Notes under the pieces: generated by a model
Told to the model about the DNA's origin: nothing
What the model saw: only the letters and a program-made list of their open reading frames with translations
The model's database searches: none
In this document: piece by piece, positions 54,980 to 63,562 of the stretch
How the letters are laid out: every line of letters begins with the position of its first letter
Position numbering within the stretch: position 1 is the stretch's first letter
Translations under genes and position numbers: made by a program
Assembly: GCA_964454685.1 (NCBI GenBank)
Contig: CAYVTZ010000007.1
Coordinates: 1-64,000, forward strand
Length of the DNA stretch: 64,000 nt
From: CAYVTZ01 sp964454685
GTDB lineage: Bacteria > Bacillota > Clostridia > Christensenellales > Christensenellaceae
Direction of reading: 5' to 3'

Positions 54980-56678
54980 CGTTTTCCCCTTCTTTATGCT
55001 TCCACTCTGCGTAAGCGCGCAATATGATCTTCGTAATTTCCCGCACCACGCTTTCCTTGGTCATAAAGTCCCGTGCAATGTGGTCGATGTCCGCTTCCCG
55101 CTCCTCTAGCTCCAGCGCCGCCACTACAACCGCAGCCGCATACTGGCTCACATCCTGCATGATAAAGACGCAAATCTCATCCTTGGACGCAAGCTGCGCC
55201 ACTTCTTCCGCCCGCGCCTCCACTTGCGCATCATAGGCATAATGCGCATAGTTTTGCACCGCTTCCAAAACAGCAGTCAGTTCCCGGCTCTGCGCCCCCG
55301 GCAGCACCGGATTCACGCGCATTTCCACAATGGAGCCGCCCATGTTTACCACATACGGTTCGGGCACGTGTATGCGGCTAAGCAGCATCACAATTTCACT
55401 TTTCATCTCGTCCGGCTGGTTTCCCTTGAGCAGGTACCGCTGCAAAACGGCAACCGCCTTTTCATCTGCAAACCGCGTCAAAATTTCGGCCACCGAGCGC
55501 TTCATGAAATTGTCGCCGCAGTAAAGCCCCCACAGCAGCACTTCCTGCAAGCGCTTTTCAGATTGCCACTGCGTCAGGATTTCCTCTTCTGTTTTTTCCA
55601 GACATTGATTCAGATAGGCAATGCGGTTGCGCACCTCGTCGTTCGGCACCTGATACACATAACGCAGCTTTTGAAACTGCGTATCGTCCTCCTGCATCGC
55701 CTTCGCCAAAGAGAAGTAGTATGCCGCAACACTGTCGTCCAGTTCCAGTGTCATAATGTCCGAAAAGAAGCGCATTGCCCTGCCGTAATGATGCAGATTG
55801 TAGTTTGCAATCGCGGTGCAAAACAACAGTTTTTCATCGTATGGGCTGGTTTTCAGCAAATTATTGAGGTAAGGCAGCGCCTTTTCGTCCTCACCCACCT
55901 CGCACAATGTCGTCGCCACCTTGTAAAGCTGCTCCGGCTCGTCAGATTTCACACTCATAATTTCACGAACCAGCGCGTCTCGCTCCTCTTGAAACCCTGA
56001 CTCCTGCAAAAAGATTGCCAGATTGCAGCGCGCATGTAAATTATCCGGCGCGCGTTTCAGCACCGCACGCGCCGTTTCAATCGCCTCATCCAGCCGTTGC
56101 AAACAATAATAGCACAAGGAAAGATTGTTCTGCGCAAACAAAAAATCCTCAGAATCCGCTTCAATCCGCTGCAAAACTTCTGCCGCTTTCTGATAGTCCC
56201 CCACATCCAGCAGCCGTTTTCCCTCTTCAGCGCGCTTTTGCGCATCCAGCACTTTTACATCTTCCAGCAGAAAATCCTGTAATTCCTCCGTTTCGTCATA
56301 CAAAAACAAAAATTCCTCTGCATATTCTCGGTATTCTCCGTCCGGTTCAATGTCAATGTACTTTTCAAAGCAGAGCTTTGCTCGTTCCAAATTGTTTTGA
56401 CCTACAAAATTGCAGCCCAGCCCAAACATACATTCACCGATGTAATCCGACCGCCGGAACACCAGCTCCATCAAAATCTGGCTGGATTCCTCGTAGCGCA
56501 TCAGCTCCGTCAGCGCCTCGGCAAGCGAAAGCAAATATTCCTCGTTCTTGGGTTCCTTCTCCACCGCTTTGCGCAACAAAGGAAGTGCGCCCAAATAGTC
56601 CGATTTATCCATCATCTTTTGCGCTGTGTCATAATAAAACTGCGCCGGACGGTCAAATGTTATGATTTTATCGTTCAT
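54966..56678 (-). CDS. Tetratricopeptide-repeat protein
   Basis: A 570-residue cytoplasmic protein with at least seven TPR-like helical pairs (for example LGALPLLRKAVEKEPKN, YQKAAEVLQRIEADSED, LDEAIETARAVLKRAPDN) over residues 15-330, and a less regular C-terminal helical region (about 370-570). No signal or membrane segment. A scaffold role is expected; the partner is not known. It overlaps hslO by 11 bases. Confidence 0.87.
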   Translation of the reverse strand: MNDKIITFDRPAQFYYDTAQKMMDKSDYLGALPLLRKAVEKEPKNEEYLLSLAEALTELMRYEESSQILMELVFRRSDYIGECMFGLGCNFVGQNNLERAKLCFEKYIDIEPDGEYREYAEEFLFLYDETEELQDFLLEDVKVLDAQKRAEEGKRLLDVGDYQKAAEVLQRIEADSEDFLFAQNNLSLCYYCLQRLDEAIETARAVLKRAPDNLHARCNLAIFLQESGFQEERDALVREIMSVKSDEPEQLYKVATTLCEVGEDEKALPYLNNLLKTSPYDEKLLFCTAIANYNLHHYGRAMRFFSDIMTLELDDSVAAYYFSLAKAMQEDDTQFQKLRYVYQVPNDEVRNRIAYLNQCLEKTEEEILTQWQSEKRLQEVLLWGLYCGDNFMKRSVAEILTRFADEKAVAVLQRYLLKGNQPDEMKSEIVMLLSRIHVPEPYVVNMGGSIVEMRVNPVLPGAQSRELTAVLEAVQNYAHYAYDAQVEARAEEVAQLASKDEICVFIMQDVSQYAAAVVVAALELEEREADIDHIARDFMTKESVVREITKIILRAYAEWKHKEGENDGRD

Positions 56679-57564
56679 CCGTACTCTTTTCTTTTGCGTT
56701 GCGAATCAATTCCGTCAGTTCTTCGCCCGAAAATTGATATTTTTTATTGCAGAAGCGACAGACAACCTCCGCGCCTCCGTCCTGTTCAATCATGTCGTCC
56801 AGTTCCGCTTCTCCCAGTGAAAGCAGCACCTGCTCCAGCCGCTGCGTGTTGCAGTCGCACAGCAGCAAGGGTCTCTCCCGCTTCAGCACCGTCAGGCTCT
56901 CTCCAAACAGATTCTGTAATACCTGCTCAACCGGTTCAGAAAACATAAACAATGCAAAATTGGCAATCTGCGCAATCCGGCTCTCCACAAATTGCAGGCT
57001 TTCCTCGCTGCAACCGGGCAGCGGACGGATGATCAGCCCTCCCGCATTGACCACGCTCATGTCCGTTTCCAGCCACGTGTTCACATATACGATAGAGTTT
57101 TGCTGTTCCGACTGCATAAAGTATTCTGCAATATCTTCCCCGATTTCCCCTGTCACCACCGGGGTTTTGCCAACATACGGCTCACGCATCCCCAGGTCTT
57201 TGATCACGGTTACAAATCCTTTTTTGCCCACCGCATCCGCAATATTAAAGGTCTGTTGCGGTGTGGGCAGCGTGTTCACGCCGGGATTATCTATGTAAGC
57301 CTTCATGTGCAGCTTCGCATTTCCCACCGCCATAATGGTTCCTGCAGGTCCGCCGCCGTTGATCATCAACGTGATTTTATCCGATTCATTTTTCAGCATG
57401 GATGCCATCATTGTTCCCGCAGCAATCATGCGCCCCAATGCAATCGTCCCCACCGGCATCGTTTCATGGATCACGCGGGCTTGCTCCACCATGTGTGATA
57501 CATCGCAGGCACATACCGCAACTTCGTCGTTGATCAATGCCTTCACTAATATGTCTTGTCTCAT
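56668..57564 (-). CDS. hslO: 33 kDa redox-regulated chaperone Hsp33
   Basis: A 298-residue chaperone switched on by oxidation. The C-terminal zinc centre has CDC and CRFC about 30 residues apart, and the N-terminal GRMIAAGTMMASMLK region is typical. Start at 57564 by AAAGGA; a longer reading to 57585 lacks a site. Confidence 0.96.
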   Translation of the reverse strand: MRQDILVKALINDEVAVCACDVSHMVEQARVIHETMPVGTIALGRMIAAGTMMASMLKNESDKITLMINGGGPAGTIMAVGNAKLHMKAYIDNPGVNTLPTPQQTFNIADAVGKKGFVTVIKDLGMREPYVGKTPVVTGEIGEDIAEYFMQSEQQNSIVYVNTWLETDMSVVNAGGLIIRPLPGCSEESLQFVESRIAQIANFALFMFSEPVEQVLQNLFGESLTVLKRERPLLLCDCNTQRLEQVLLSLGEAELDDMIEQDGGAEVVCRFCNKKYQFSGEELTELIRNAKEKSTDER

Positions 57565-58304
57565 TTGATATCCTTTCTTGCACAAAACTGAATCCGCTGG
57601 CTCTCAGGCTGCGGCGCATCCAGTGTAAACGCTTCGTAGCAATCGCACTGCACAAACCCCGCGCGACTTAGGTGTTCCATAATCTCATCATGCTCCCATG
57701 CGCGTTGTATATGTGTTTCTTCATACTTATTATAAACCGCACCCTTCGCTAAAAACATGGTCACATCCATCTGCACGCACTTCGACTGTGCATCATAATT
57801 GTTTTGCCAAAACACGGTACGCTCCGGCGCGTCATCGAAAAAAAACTCTCCATCCAGCACCGACTTGATTTTATATGCCGAGCTGATATCAAATAAAAAA
57901 CAGCCCTGATCGCTCAAATTATCGTGCACCTGCCGAAAAAAAGTCTGCAATTTCTGCTCATCCGTCAGGTAGTTCACGCCATCACAGACGCACAGCGCCA
58001 CATCGCAGGGCTTTTCCAGTACAAATTCTGTCATGTCGGCACAAATCAATCGCACACCGCGCATTCCCGCACACTTCTCACGCGCCTGCATCAGCATTTC
58101 TTCGGATCGATCCACTGCAATCCACTCCGCACGCGTCGCAGCGGCCAACCGCTGTGTGATGTTGCCTGTGCCACAGGCATATTCCAGTGCGCGGCGCACC
58201 CCGCGCGGTATCAGTTTCCGTAAATATTGCGCCCATGCATCATAATCCACATCGCGCATAAAATGATCATAGGCCTGCGCAAGACCTTCATACGCTTCAC
58301 GCAC
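57561..58304 (-). CDS. Class I SAM-dependent methyltransferase (GTG start)
   Basis: A 247-residue methyltransferase with the SAM loop ALEYACGTGNITQRLA, acidic IAVDRSEEML and LICADMTEF. The substrate is unknown. The start is taken as GTG at 58304 with GGGTGA six bases upstream; TTG at 58310 is possible. It overlaps both neighbours. Confidence 0.88.
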   Translation of the reverse strand: MREAYEGLAQAYDHFMRDVDYDAWAQYLRKLIPRGVRRALEYACGTGNITQRLAAATRAEWIAVDRSEEMLMQAREKCAGMRGVRLICADMTEFVLEKPCDVALCVCDGVNYLTDEQKLQTFFRQVHDNLSDQGCFLFDISSAYKIKSVLDGEFFFDDAPERTVFWQNNYDAQSKCVQMDVTMFLAKGAVYNKYEETHIQRAWEHDEIMEHLSRAGFVQCDCYEAFTLDAPQPESQRIQFCARKDIK

Positions 58305-59439
58305 AGTCAATCACCCGTAAAAAATATTCTACCCCATTCATCATCACCGCTTCATCAAAGGAAAAGCGGCCGGAATGCAGCGGCTCCTGATGCTGCTCAT
58401 CCAAGCACCCTAAAAAAGCAAACACACCGCCCGTCGCCTTCTGGTAAAAAGAAAAGTCCTCCGCAATCGACATCGCCTGCGCCTGCACCCATTCCGTTGC
58501 TGTAAAGCGCGCCCGCGCCGCTTCCGTCAGCGCCGCATCGTTTACAACCGGCGGGTAGCCCGAAACACGATTCATCCAACATTGCACACCATATTGCAGC
58601 TCCAGTCCCCGCAACATCTCCTGCATCCGTTGCAAAATCAAGTCCGAAACCGATTCCTCATAACTGCGAATGGTCGCCTTGAGGCTCACACGGTCACAAA
58701 CCACATTGCGCGCGCTCCCCCCTTCGATCTTGCCGATGGACAGTACGCCCATCAACGTAGGATCGACATTGCGCGAAACAATCGTCTGCGCGTTCAGCAC
58801 AAAGCTTGCCGCCGCCACCAGCGCATCGATCCCGTCCTGCGGCAGCGCTCCGTGGCTGCCCCGACCTTTGATTGTGATGTCCACATCGTTGACGCTCGCC
58901 ATCAGCGTGCCGCTTTTGCAGGCTACCACACCTTTGGGAAAGTAGGGGCTGATGTGCAGCCCGTAAATTTCATCCACCACAGGGTCTTTCAGCGCGCCCG
59001 CCTCAATCATCGGACGTGCGCCGCCCGTTGTTTCCTCAGCCGGTTGGAACAAAAACACAACATTCTTTTTGCGCTGCACCATCTCGCTGACCATCTTCGC
59101 ACAAACCAGCGCCATCGCCATGTGCGCATCGTGTCCGCAGGCGTGCATGTAACCCTCGTGTAACGACTTGTACGGCACCTCGTTGCACTCGCATACCGGC
59201 AGCGCATCCATGTCCGCCCGCACCGCCACCGTTTTCGTTGCATTCGGCGCATAAAAAACGGCCTTGATCCCCATATCGCCAATGGTTGCCAGCACATCCG
59301 GTTGCAGCTCCTGTAAATATTGCATCACAAACTCATGCGTTTTGGGGATCGCAAACCCGGTTTCGGGGATGCGGTGCAACCCGCGGCGCAGCTCTGACAG
59401 CAGTGACTCCTGCGTTTTAATCTGATCGCGTACCTTCAT
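58297..59439 (-). CDS. M20-family amidohydrolase
   Basis: A 380-residue zinc-dependent peptidase/amidohydrolase of the M20D group (hippurate hydrolase/IAA-amino acid hydrolase type). Metal ligands are in VRADMDALP, HACGHDAHMAM and FLFQPAEETTGGA, with a lid domain about 170-280. Could be N-acyl-diaminopimelate deacetylase, since the dap operon is next door, but it is transcribed divergently. Start at 59439 by GAGGAAA; a longer reading to 59472 is not supported. First gene of the group running to 53184. Confidence 0.9.
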   Translation of the reverse strand: MKVRDQIKTQESLLSELRRGLHRIPETGFAIPKTHEFVMQYLQELQPDVLATIGDMGIKAVFYAPNATKTVAVRADMDALPVCECNEVPYKSLHEGYMHACGHDAHMAMALVCAKMVSEMVQRKKNVVFLFQPAEETTGGARPMIEAGALKDPVVDEIYGLHISPYFPKGVVACKSGTLMASVNDVDITIKGRGSHGALPQDGIDALVAAASFVLNAQTIVSRNVDPTLMGVLSIGKIEGGSARNVVCDRVSLKATIRSYEESVSDLILQRMQEMLRGLELQYGVQCWMNRVSGYPPVVNDAALTEAARARFTATEWVQAQAMSIAEDFSFYQKATGGVFAFLGCLDEQHQEPLHSGRFSFDEAVMMNGVEYFLRVIDCA

Positions 59440-59475
59440 GTTTCCTCGTTCCAATCCGTAATCTTTTCCCATAAT

Positions 59476-59504
59476 ATCATACTATTTTATCGTCAAATTA
59501 TCAA
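59476..59504 (-). promoter_or_regulatory. Promoter for the M20-Hsp33 group
   Basis: TTGATA (59499-59504), 17 bases, TATGAT (59476-59481) on the minus strand, 36 bases before the start codon at 59439. Confidence 0.7.
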
Positions 59505-59709
59505 GAGTTATCCGCATTCGTAATATACATTCCAAGTTCAAACGTCCGATCGTTTGGGTTGCAATGCAGCGCTCGCTTCACTTTTCAGTCGAAACGTGCC
59601 TGTCAGTTTGGCAGGTCTTGCCCATCTGTACTTCCATATTCTTCCCTGACATTCCTGCATTTTTCACGCCACAAGTTTTCTTCACACGCCGCCTTTTCCA
59701 ACAAAACTA

Positions 59710-59738
59710 TTTACAGACCGCAAGATGTATTGTATAAT
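59710..59738 (+). promoter_or_regulatory. Promoter of the asd-dapA-dapB operon
   Basis: TTTACA (59710-59715), 17 bases, TATAAT (59733-59738). Transcription would start about 59745, a few bases before the riboswitch. Confidence 0.85.
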
Positions 59739-59749
59739 AAGCACAATTC

Positions 59750-59932
59750 AATAGGTCAGAGGCGCGTCATCGCATCAGTAAAGCTTTCGCAATGGTTGTT
59801 CGGACAATCGCTTGAGCAGGGCTTGAAAGGGCTTGACGCCGAAGACAGAAAGGTTCCGGGCTTTCTTGTCTGGCGGTACAGTTAAGAGCTGTGGCGCTGT
59901 CACCACGGCGTGGTGGAGCACTGATACACCTT
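59750..59932 (+). ncRNA. Lysine riboswitch (L box)
   Basis: The sequence carries the L-box landmarks in order: AGAGGCGCG after the P1 strand, ATCAGTA, GACGCCGAAGAC with its partner GTCTGGC, a P4-like stem TACAG..CTGT, then GGCGCTGTCA, a CCACGGCGTGG hairpin and TGGAGCACTGATA closing P1. The pattern and spacing match the lysine riboswitch of Bacillus lysC. It sits between promoter and lysine genes, so it should lower expression when lysine is high. Confidence 0.93.
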
Positions 59933-59968
59933 CATTTTTGTTGCGGTACTCAGTGTGCCGTTTTTTAT
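59915..59968 (+). terminator. Riboswitch-controlled terminator
   Basis: GCACTGATAC (about 59918-59927) can pair with GTACTCAGTGTGC (about 59946-59958), and TTTTTT follows. The left strand of this hairpin is also the P1 3' strand of the aptamer, the usual arrangement for control by premature termination. Confidence 0.8.
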
Positions 59969-60016
59969 TAGGTTTCTGCCCACGCCACGGTTTTCATCGG
60001 CATGATTGAATGATAG

Positions 60017-60125
60017 CGCGCAAACGTTGAAATGCGTCTCAAACGTTTGGGGTTCCATCAGCCCAAATGCTATTCCATGCAAAACAGACGCGATTGTCAG
60101 GCTGAAAACGCGCAAGCGTTGAAAT
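60017..60125. repeat. Imperfect 17-bp direct repeat in the asd leader
   Basis: CGCGCAAACGTTGAAAT at 60017-60033 and CGCGCAAGCGTTGAAAT at 60109-60125 differ at one base. The second copy is 38 bases before the asd start. Function unknown. Confidence 0.65.
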
Positions 60126-60163
60126 AATTTTAAAATGCGCCCCCGGCGCAAGAAGGAGTCAAA

Positions 60164-61177
60164 ATGAAGAAGTACAATGTAGCGGTCGTTGGTGCAACGG
60201 GTATGGTTGGCAGAAAGTTCTTGCAGGTTTTGGAAGAACGCCGGCTTCCGGTTGAAAACTATTATCTCTTTGCAAGCGCAAGAAGCGCAGGCAAAAAGGT
60301 CATGTTCATGGGCAAAGAGCACGTGATCGAAGAGCTGACCGAAACATGCTTTGAAGGGAAAAATATTGATATCGCGCTGTTCTCTGCCGGCGGTGGCACC
60401 AGCGAGAAATTCGCCCCCTGCGCAGTCAAGGCAGGCGCGGTAGTCATTGATAATTCCAGCGCTTGGCGCATGAAAGAAGATGTGCCGCTGGTGGTTCCGG
60501 AGGTAAATCCGCAGGATATCGCATGGAATCACGGCATCATCGCCAATCCCAACTGCTCCACCATTCAGGCAATGGTCGCGCTCAAACCGCTGCACGACAA
60601 ATACAAAATCAAGCGCATTGTGTATTCTACGTATCAGGCAGTTTCAGGCGCAGGCATGGGCGGCTATTCCGATTTGGAAAACGGCGTCAAAGGCGAAGCG
60701 CCGCAAAAGTTTGCTTATCCCATCTTCGGCAATGTCATCCCGCAGATCGATGTGTTTGATGAGGATGATTATACCAAAGAAGAAATCAAAATGATCAAAG
60801 AAACCAAGAAGATTCTGGGTGACGATTCCCTGCGCATCACGGCAACAACGGTTCGCGTTCCGGTGTTCCACGGTCACAGCGAGTCCATCAATTTGGAATT
60901 TGAAAAAGATTTCGATCTTGCGGAGCTGAAGCAGACGCTGGCGGATTTCCCCGGTATCATCGTGTGCGACAGTGCGCCACAAGGTCAGGGCAAAGGCGAA
61001 TATCCCATGCCCATCGATGCGCAGGAAAAGGATGAAGTGTTCGTCGGCAGAATCCGCCGCGATCGCTCTGTACAAAGCGGTGTAAACCTTTGGGTCGTCG
61101 CAGACAACATCCGTAAAGGCGCAGCTACAAACGCAGTTCAGATTGCGCAAAAATGGATTGAAATGCAAGAAAAATAA
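60164..61177 (+). CDS. asd: Aspartate-semialdehyde dehydrogenase
   Basis: A 337-residue NADPH enzyme reducing aspartyl phosphate to aspartate semialdehyde, the branch point to lysine, threonine and methionine. VVGATGMVGRKFL binds the cofactor; catalytic C131 is in NPNCSTIQ; VPVFHGHSE holds the catalytic His. GAAGGAG precedes the ATG. First gene of the riboswitch-controlled operon; 213 bases separate it from dapA, longer than usual. Confidence 0.97.
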   Translation: MKKYNVAVVGATGMVGRKFLQVLEERRLPVENYYLFASARSAGKKVMFMGKEHVIEELTETCFEGKNIDIALFSAGGGTSEKFAPCAVKAGAVVIDNSSAWRMKEDVPLVVPEVNPQDIAWNHGIIANPNCSTIQAMVALKPLHDKYKIKRIVYSTYQAVSGAGMGGYSDLENGVKGEAPQKFAYPIFGNVIPQIDVFDEDDYTKEEIKMIKETKKILGDDSLRITATTVRVPVFHGHSESINLEFEKDFDLAELKQTLADFPGIIVCDSAPQGQGKGEYPMPIDAQEKDEVFVGRIRRDRSVQSGVNLWVVADNIRKGAATNAVQIAQKWIEMQEK

Positions 61178-61279
61178 GTGCCGGAGCCGCAGAAGTGTGC
61201 GTCAGACCGGCAATGAAAAGCAGCAGGTCTCTTCCCCATCCATTTGCGTATCGCGCTGTTCTCGCATCGTCGTGCGTTT

Positions 61280-61295
61280 TGCGCGCCGGCGCGCA
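61280..61295. repeat. 16-bp perfect palindrome between asd and dapA
   Basis: TGCGCGCCGGCGCGCA reads the same on both strands. It lies in the 213-base asd-dapA gap, which otherwise holds only a weak CCTGTCC/GGGCAGG stem and the dapA ribosome-binding site. Confidence 0.7.
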
Positions 61296-61390
61296 GTATC
61301 CCTGTCCATATTCTACGGGCAGGAAACGTGAAGCTTTGCTGTGGTCAAGCGCTTGCTGCTTGGTCAGCAGACCGAAAAGGAGTTTTAAAC

Positions 61391-62269
61391 ATGATTTTTA
61401 CTGGTTCGGGTGTTGCGCTGTCAACGCCATTTACAGATCAAGGCGTCGATTACGATACCTTTGAAAAATTGATTGAGTTTCAGATCGAAAATGGTAGCGA
61501 CGCGTTGATCGTGCTGGGCACGACCGGTGAGCCGTGCACCATGAGCGAGGCAGAAAAGGCAGAAGCCATTCAATTTGTGGTGCGGCAGGCAAAGGGTCGC
61601 ATTCCCGTGATCGCAGGTGTCGGCGGCAACTGCACACAGCACTGCATCGACAGCGCAAAGCAAGCGCACGATCTTGGCGCAAACGGCGTGCTTGCCGTCA
61701 CACCTTATTACAACAAATGCACCAGCGCGGGAATGATTGCGCATTTTACTGCCATTGCAGATGCAACGCCGCTCAGCGTCGTGTTGTATAACGTTCCCTC
61801 TCGGACGGGCAACAATATGACTCCTGCTGTATTTCGTGAGTTGTGTCAGCATCAGAATATCAGCGCAGTCAAGGAAGCCAGCGGCAGCATCTCTCAAATT
61901 GCGGAGTTTGCCCGCATCGCACGCGGCACCGATACGCAAATTCTCAGCGGTAACGACGACCAAGTCGTTCCGCTGCTCTCGTTGGGCGGCACTGGCGTCA
62001 TTTCGGTGCTTGCAAACATTATGCCGCGTTATATGCACGATATGGTAGAAAGCTATTTGAATGGCAATACCGCAAAAGCCACGCAAATGCAGCTGGATGT
62101 ATTGCCGCTGGCAAACGCGTTGTTTGTAGAGGTCAACCCCATTCCGGTCAAGACCGCATTACGACAAATGGGCTTTGCAATGGGCACGTTGCGTCTGCCC
62201 TTGTGTGAAATGGCGCAGGCAAACCTTGATTTGCTGCTGCGCGAAATGAAAGCGTTTGATTTGGTCTAA
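61391..62269 (+). CDS. dapA: 4-hydroxy-tetrahydrodipicolinate synthase
   Basis: A 292-residue barrel enzyme joining pyruvate and aspartate semialdehyde. GTTGEPCTMS, VTPYYNK, YNVPSRTG and the Schiff-base Lys in SAVKEASG are present. The start at 61391 has AAGGAG eight bases upstream; the frame stays open back to 61244 without a site there. First enzyme committed to lysine/diaminopimelate. Confidence 0.97.
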   Translation: MIFTGSGVALSTPFTDQGVDYDTFEKLIEFQIENGSDALIVLGTTGEPCTMSEAEKAEAIQFVVRQAKGRIPVIAGVGGNCTQHCIDSAKQAHDLGANGVLAVTPYYNKCTSAGMIAHFTAIADATPLSVVLYNVPSRTGNNMTPAVFRELCQHQNISAVKEASGSISQIAEFARIARGTDTQILSGNDDQVVPLLSLGGTGVISVLANIMPRYMHDMVESYLNGNTAKATQMQLDVLPLANALFVEVNPIPVKTALRQMGFAMGTLRLPLCEMAQANLDLLLREMKAFDLV

Positions 62270-62287
62270 CAGAGATAGAGGAGTATC

Positions 62288-63475
62288 ATGCTGAAAATTG
62301 TAGTAAACGGGATCAATGGCAAAATCGGTCAGATGATCGTAAATTGTCTTGCAAAATCGGAGGACATGGTCATTGTTGCCGGCGTAGACAAGATGCCGGA
62401 TGCCATCAAAAATCCCTTCCCCGTCTATGACGCAATGCACAAGGTCGTAGAATCCGTGGATGTCGTCATTGATTTTTCGCGCCCGGATGCCTTGCACGAG
62501 GTATTGGAGTTTGCACAAAGCAAAAACGTCGGCGCCGTGCTGTGCACCACGGGCTATACCGCCAACGACAAAATGATGATCGTCAAATATTCCGGACATA
62601 TTCCGGTGTTTTATTCCGCAAATATGTCTTTGGGTGTGAATCTGCAAATGGAGCTTGCCAAGAAGGCCGCGGAATTCTTTGGTGATGCCTTTGATGTGGA
62701 AATCGTGGAAAAGCATCACAATCAAAAGGTGGATGCGCCCAGCGGAACCGCGCTGGCGATCGCGGAATATATGAACACAGCCTATACGCCGGCAAAAGAA
62801 TTTGTTTACGGGCGTACCCCCGGCTCCGGCAAGCGCGAACCAAATGAAATGGGCATCCACGCGCTGCGCGGCGGCACCGTAGTCGGCGAACACGAAGTAT
62901 TCTTCTTCGGAGAGGATGAGGTCATCGAAATCACGCATAAGGCGCTGTCCAGGCGCGTTTTCGTAGAGGGCGCACTGCGCGCGGCTCAGTTCCTGCAAGA
63001 GATGAATCCGGGGCTTTATTCCATGTTTGACATCATTTCGCAGGCACAGCACACCACGCACATCAGCACCACAGAAGAATGTGCGCGCGTACAGCTTCAA
63101 GGCAGCAGCGAAACCATTCAAACCATCATGCAGACATTCGCAAAAAGCGACGTGCATGTGGATATGGTTTGTTTTTGCAGTGACGGCGGCTACAATTTCC
63201 TCGTAGAGTCCAAAGACCTCGCCGCCGCCAAAGGCATTCTCAAGCAATGCGGCGCGCTCTCCGTCAACATCATGGAAGGCTTGTCCAGCGTTTGTGCTGA
63301 AGGAGCAGACATCCAGTCTCAACCCGGCAGAATTGCGGATTTATTTGCCAGCTTCATGCAGCAGAGCATCCCCATCGTATTATCACAAACCACACCTACC
63401 ACTGTCTCGCTGTGTGTGCAGCAAGAGCATGTTCCAAAATCGATTCGCATTCTCACCAACAGCTTCAATCTGTAA
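62288..63475 (+). CDS. dapB: DapB fused to a C-terminal ACT-ACT regulatory module
   Basis: A 395-residue protein; ordinary DapB is about 245-270. Residues 1-250 are complete 4-hydroxy-tetrahydrodipicolinate reductase: GINGKIG nucleotide loop (8-14), CTTGYT, and the catalytic EKHHNQKVDAPSGTA with H143/H144 and K147. Residues about 264-395 are two ACT-like repeats that read like the aspartokinase tail: VHVDMVCFCSDGG then an LAAAKGILKQCGA helix, and a second repeat with QPGRIADLFASF, IPIVLSQT and SIRILTNSFNL. No aspartokinase lies nearby. The module probably binds lysine and inhibits the reductase, which is inference. GGAG lies before the ATG, 18 bases after dapA. No frame break occurs at the junction. 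Confidence 0.93.
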   Translation: MLKIVVNGINGKIGQMIVNCLAKSEDMVIVAGVDKMPDAIKNPFPVYDAMHKVVESVDVVIDFSRPDALHEVLEFAQSKNVGAVLCTTGYTANDKMMIVKYSGHIPVFYSANMSLGVNLQMELAKKAAEFFGDAFDVEIVEKHHNQKVDAPSGTALAIAEYMNTAYTPAKEFVYGRTPGSGKREPNEMGIHALRGGTVVGEHEVFFFGEDEVIEITHKALSRRVFVEGALRAAQFLQEMNPGLYSMFDIISQAQHTTHISTTEECARVQLQGSSETIQTIMQTFAKSDVHVDMVCFCSDGGYNFLVESKDLAAAKGILKQCGALSVNIMEGLSSVCAEGADIQSQPGRIADLFASFMQQSIPIVLSQTTPTTVSLCVQQEHVPKSIRILTNSFNL

Positions 63476-63513
63476 GCACACCTGCGGCTGCGCACCGCAC
63501 AAAAACTCCAGTA

Positions 63514-63557
63514 AAAAGGGGCTGTAGCAGTTTTTTTCGTACTGTTACAGCCCCTTT
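63514..63557 (-). terminator. Terminator of the RNHCP gene
   Basis: A 16-base stem with one G-U pair (AAAGGGGCTGTAACAG and its partner on the minus strand) followed by TTTTTAC. It may also end the dapB transcript, though no T run follows on the plus strand. Confidence 0.85.
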
Positions 63558-63562
63558 AAGCA

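Larger units (their letters stand above)
59440..60163. other. Divergent regulatory region, lysine operon and M20 group
   Basis: This 724-base gap holds the promoter for the M20 gene (59476-59504), about 200 bases with no recognisable signal, then the lysine-operon promoter (59710-59738), the lysine riboswitch (59750-59932), its terminator (59915-59968) and a 190-base leader with a 17-base direct repeat. Confidence 0.8.

Noticed and set aside
62159..63322. Minus-strand open frame of 387 codons
   Set aside because: Antisense to dapB-ACT; no ribosome-binding site and no recognisable domain.
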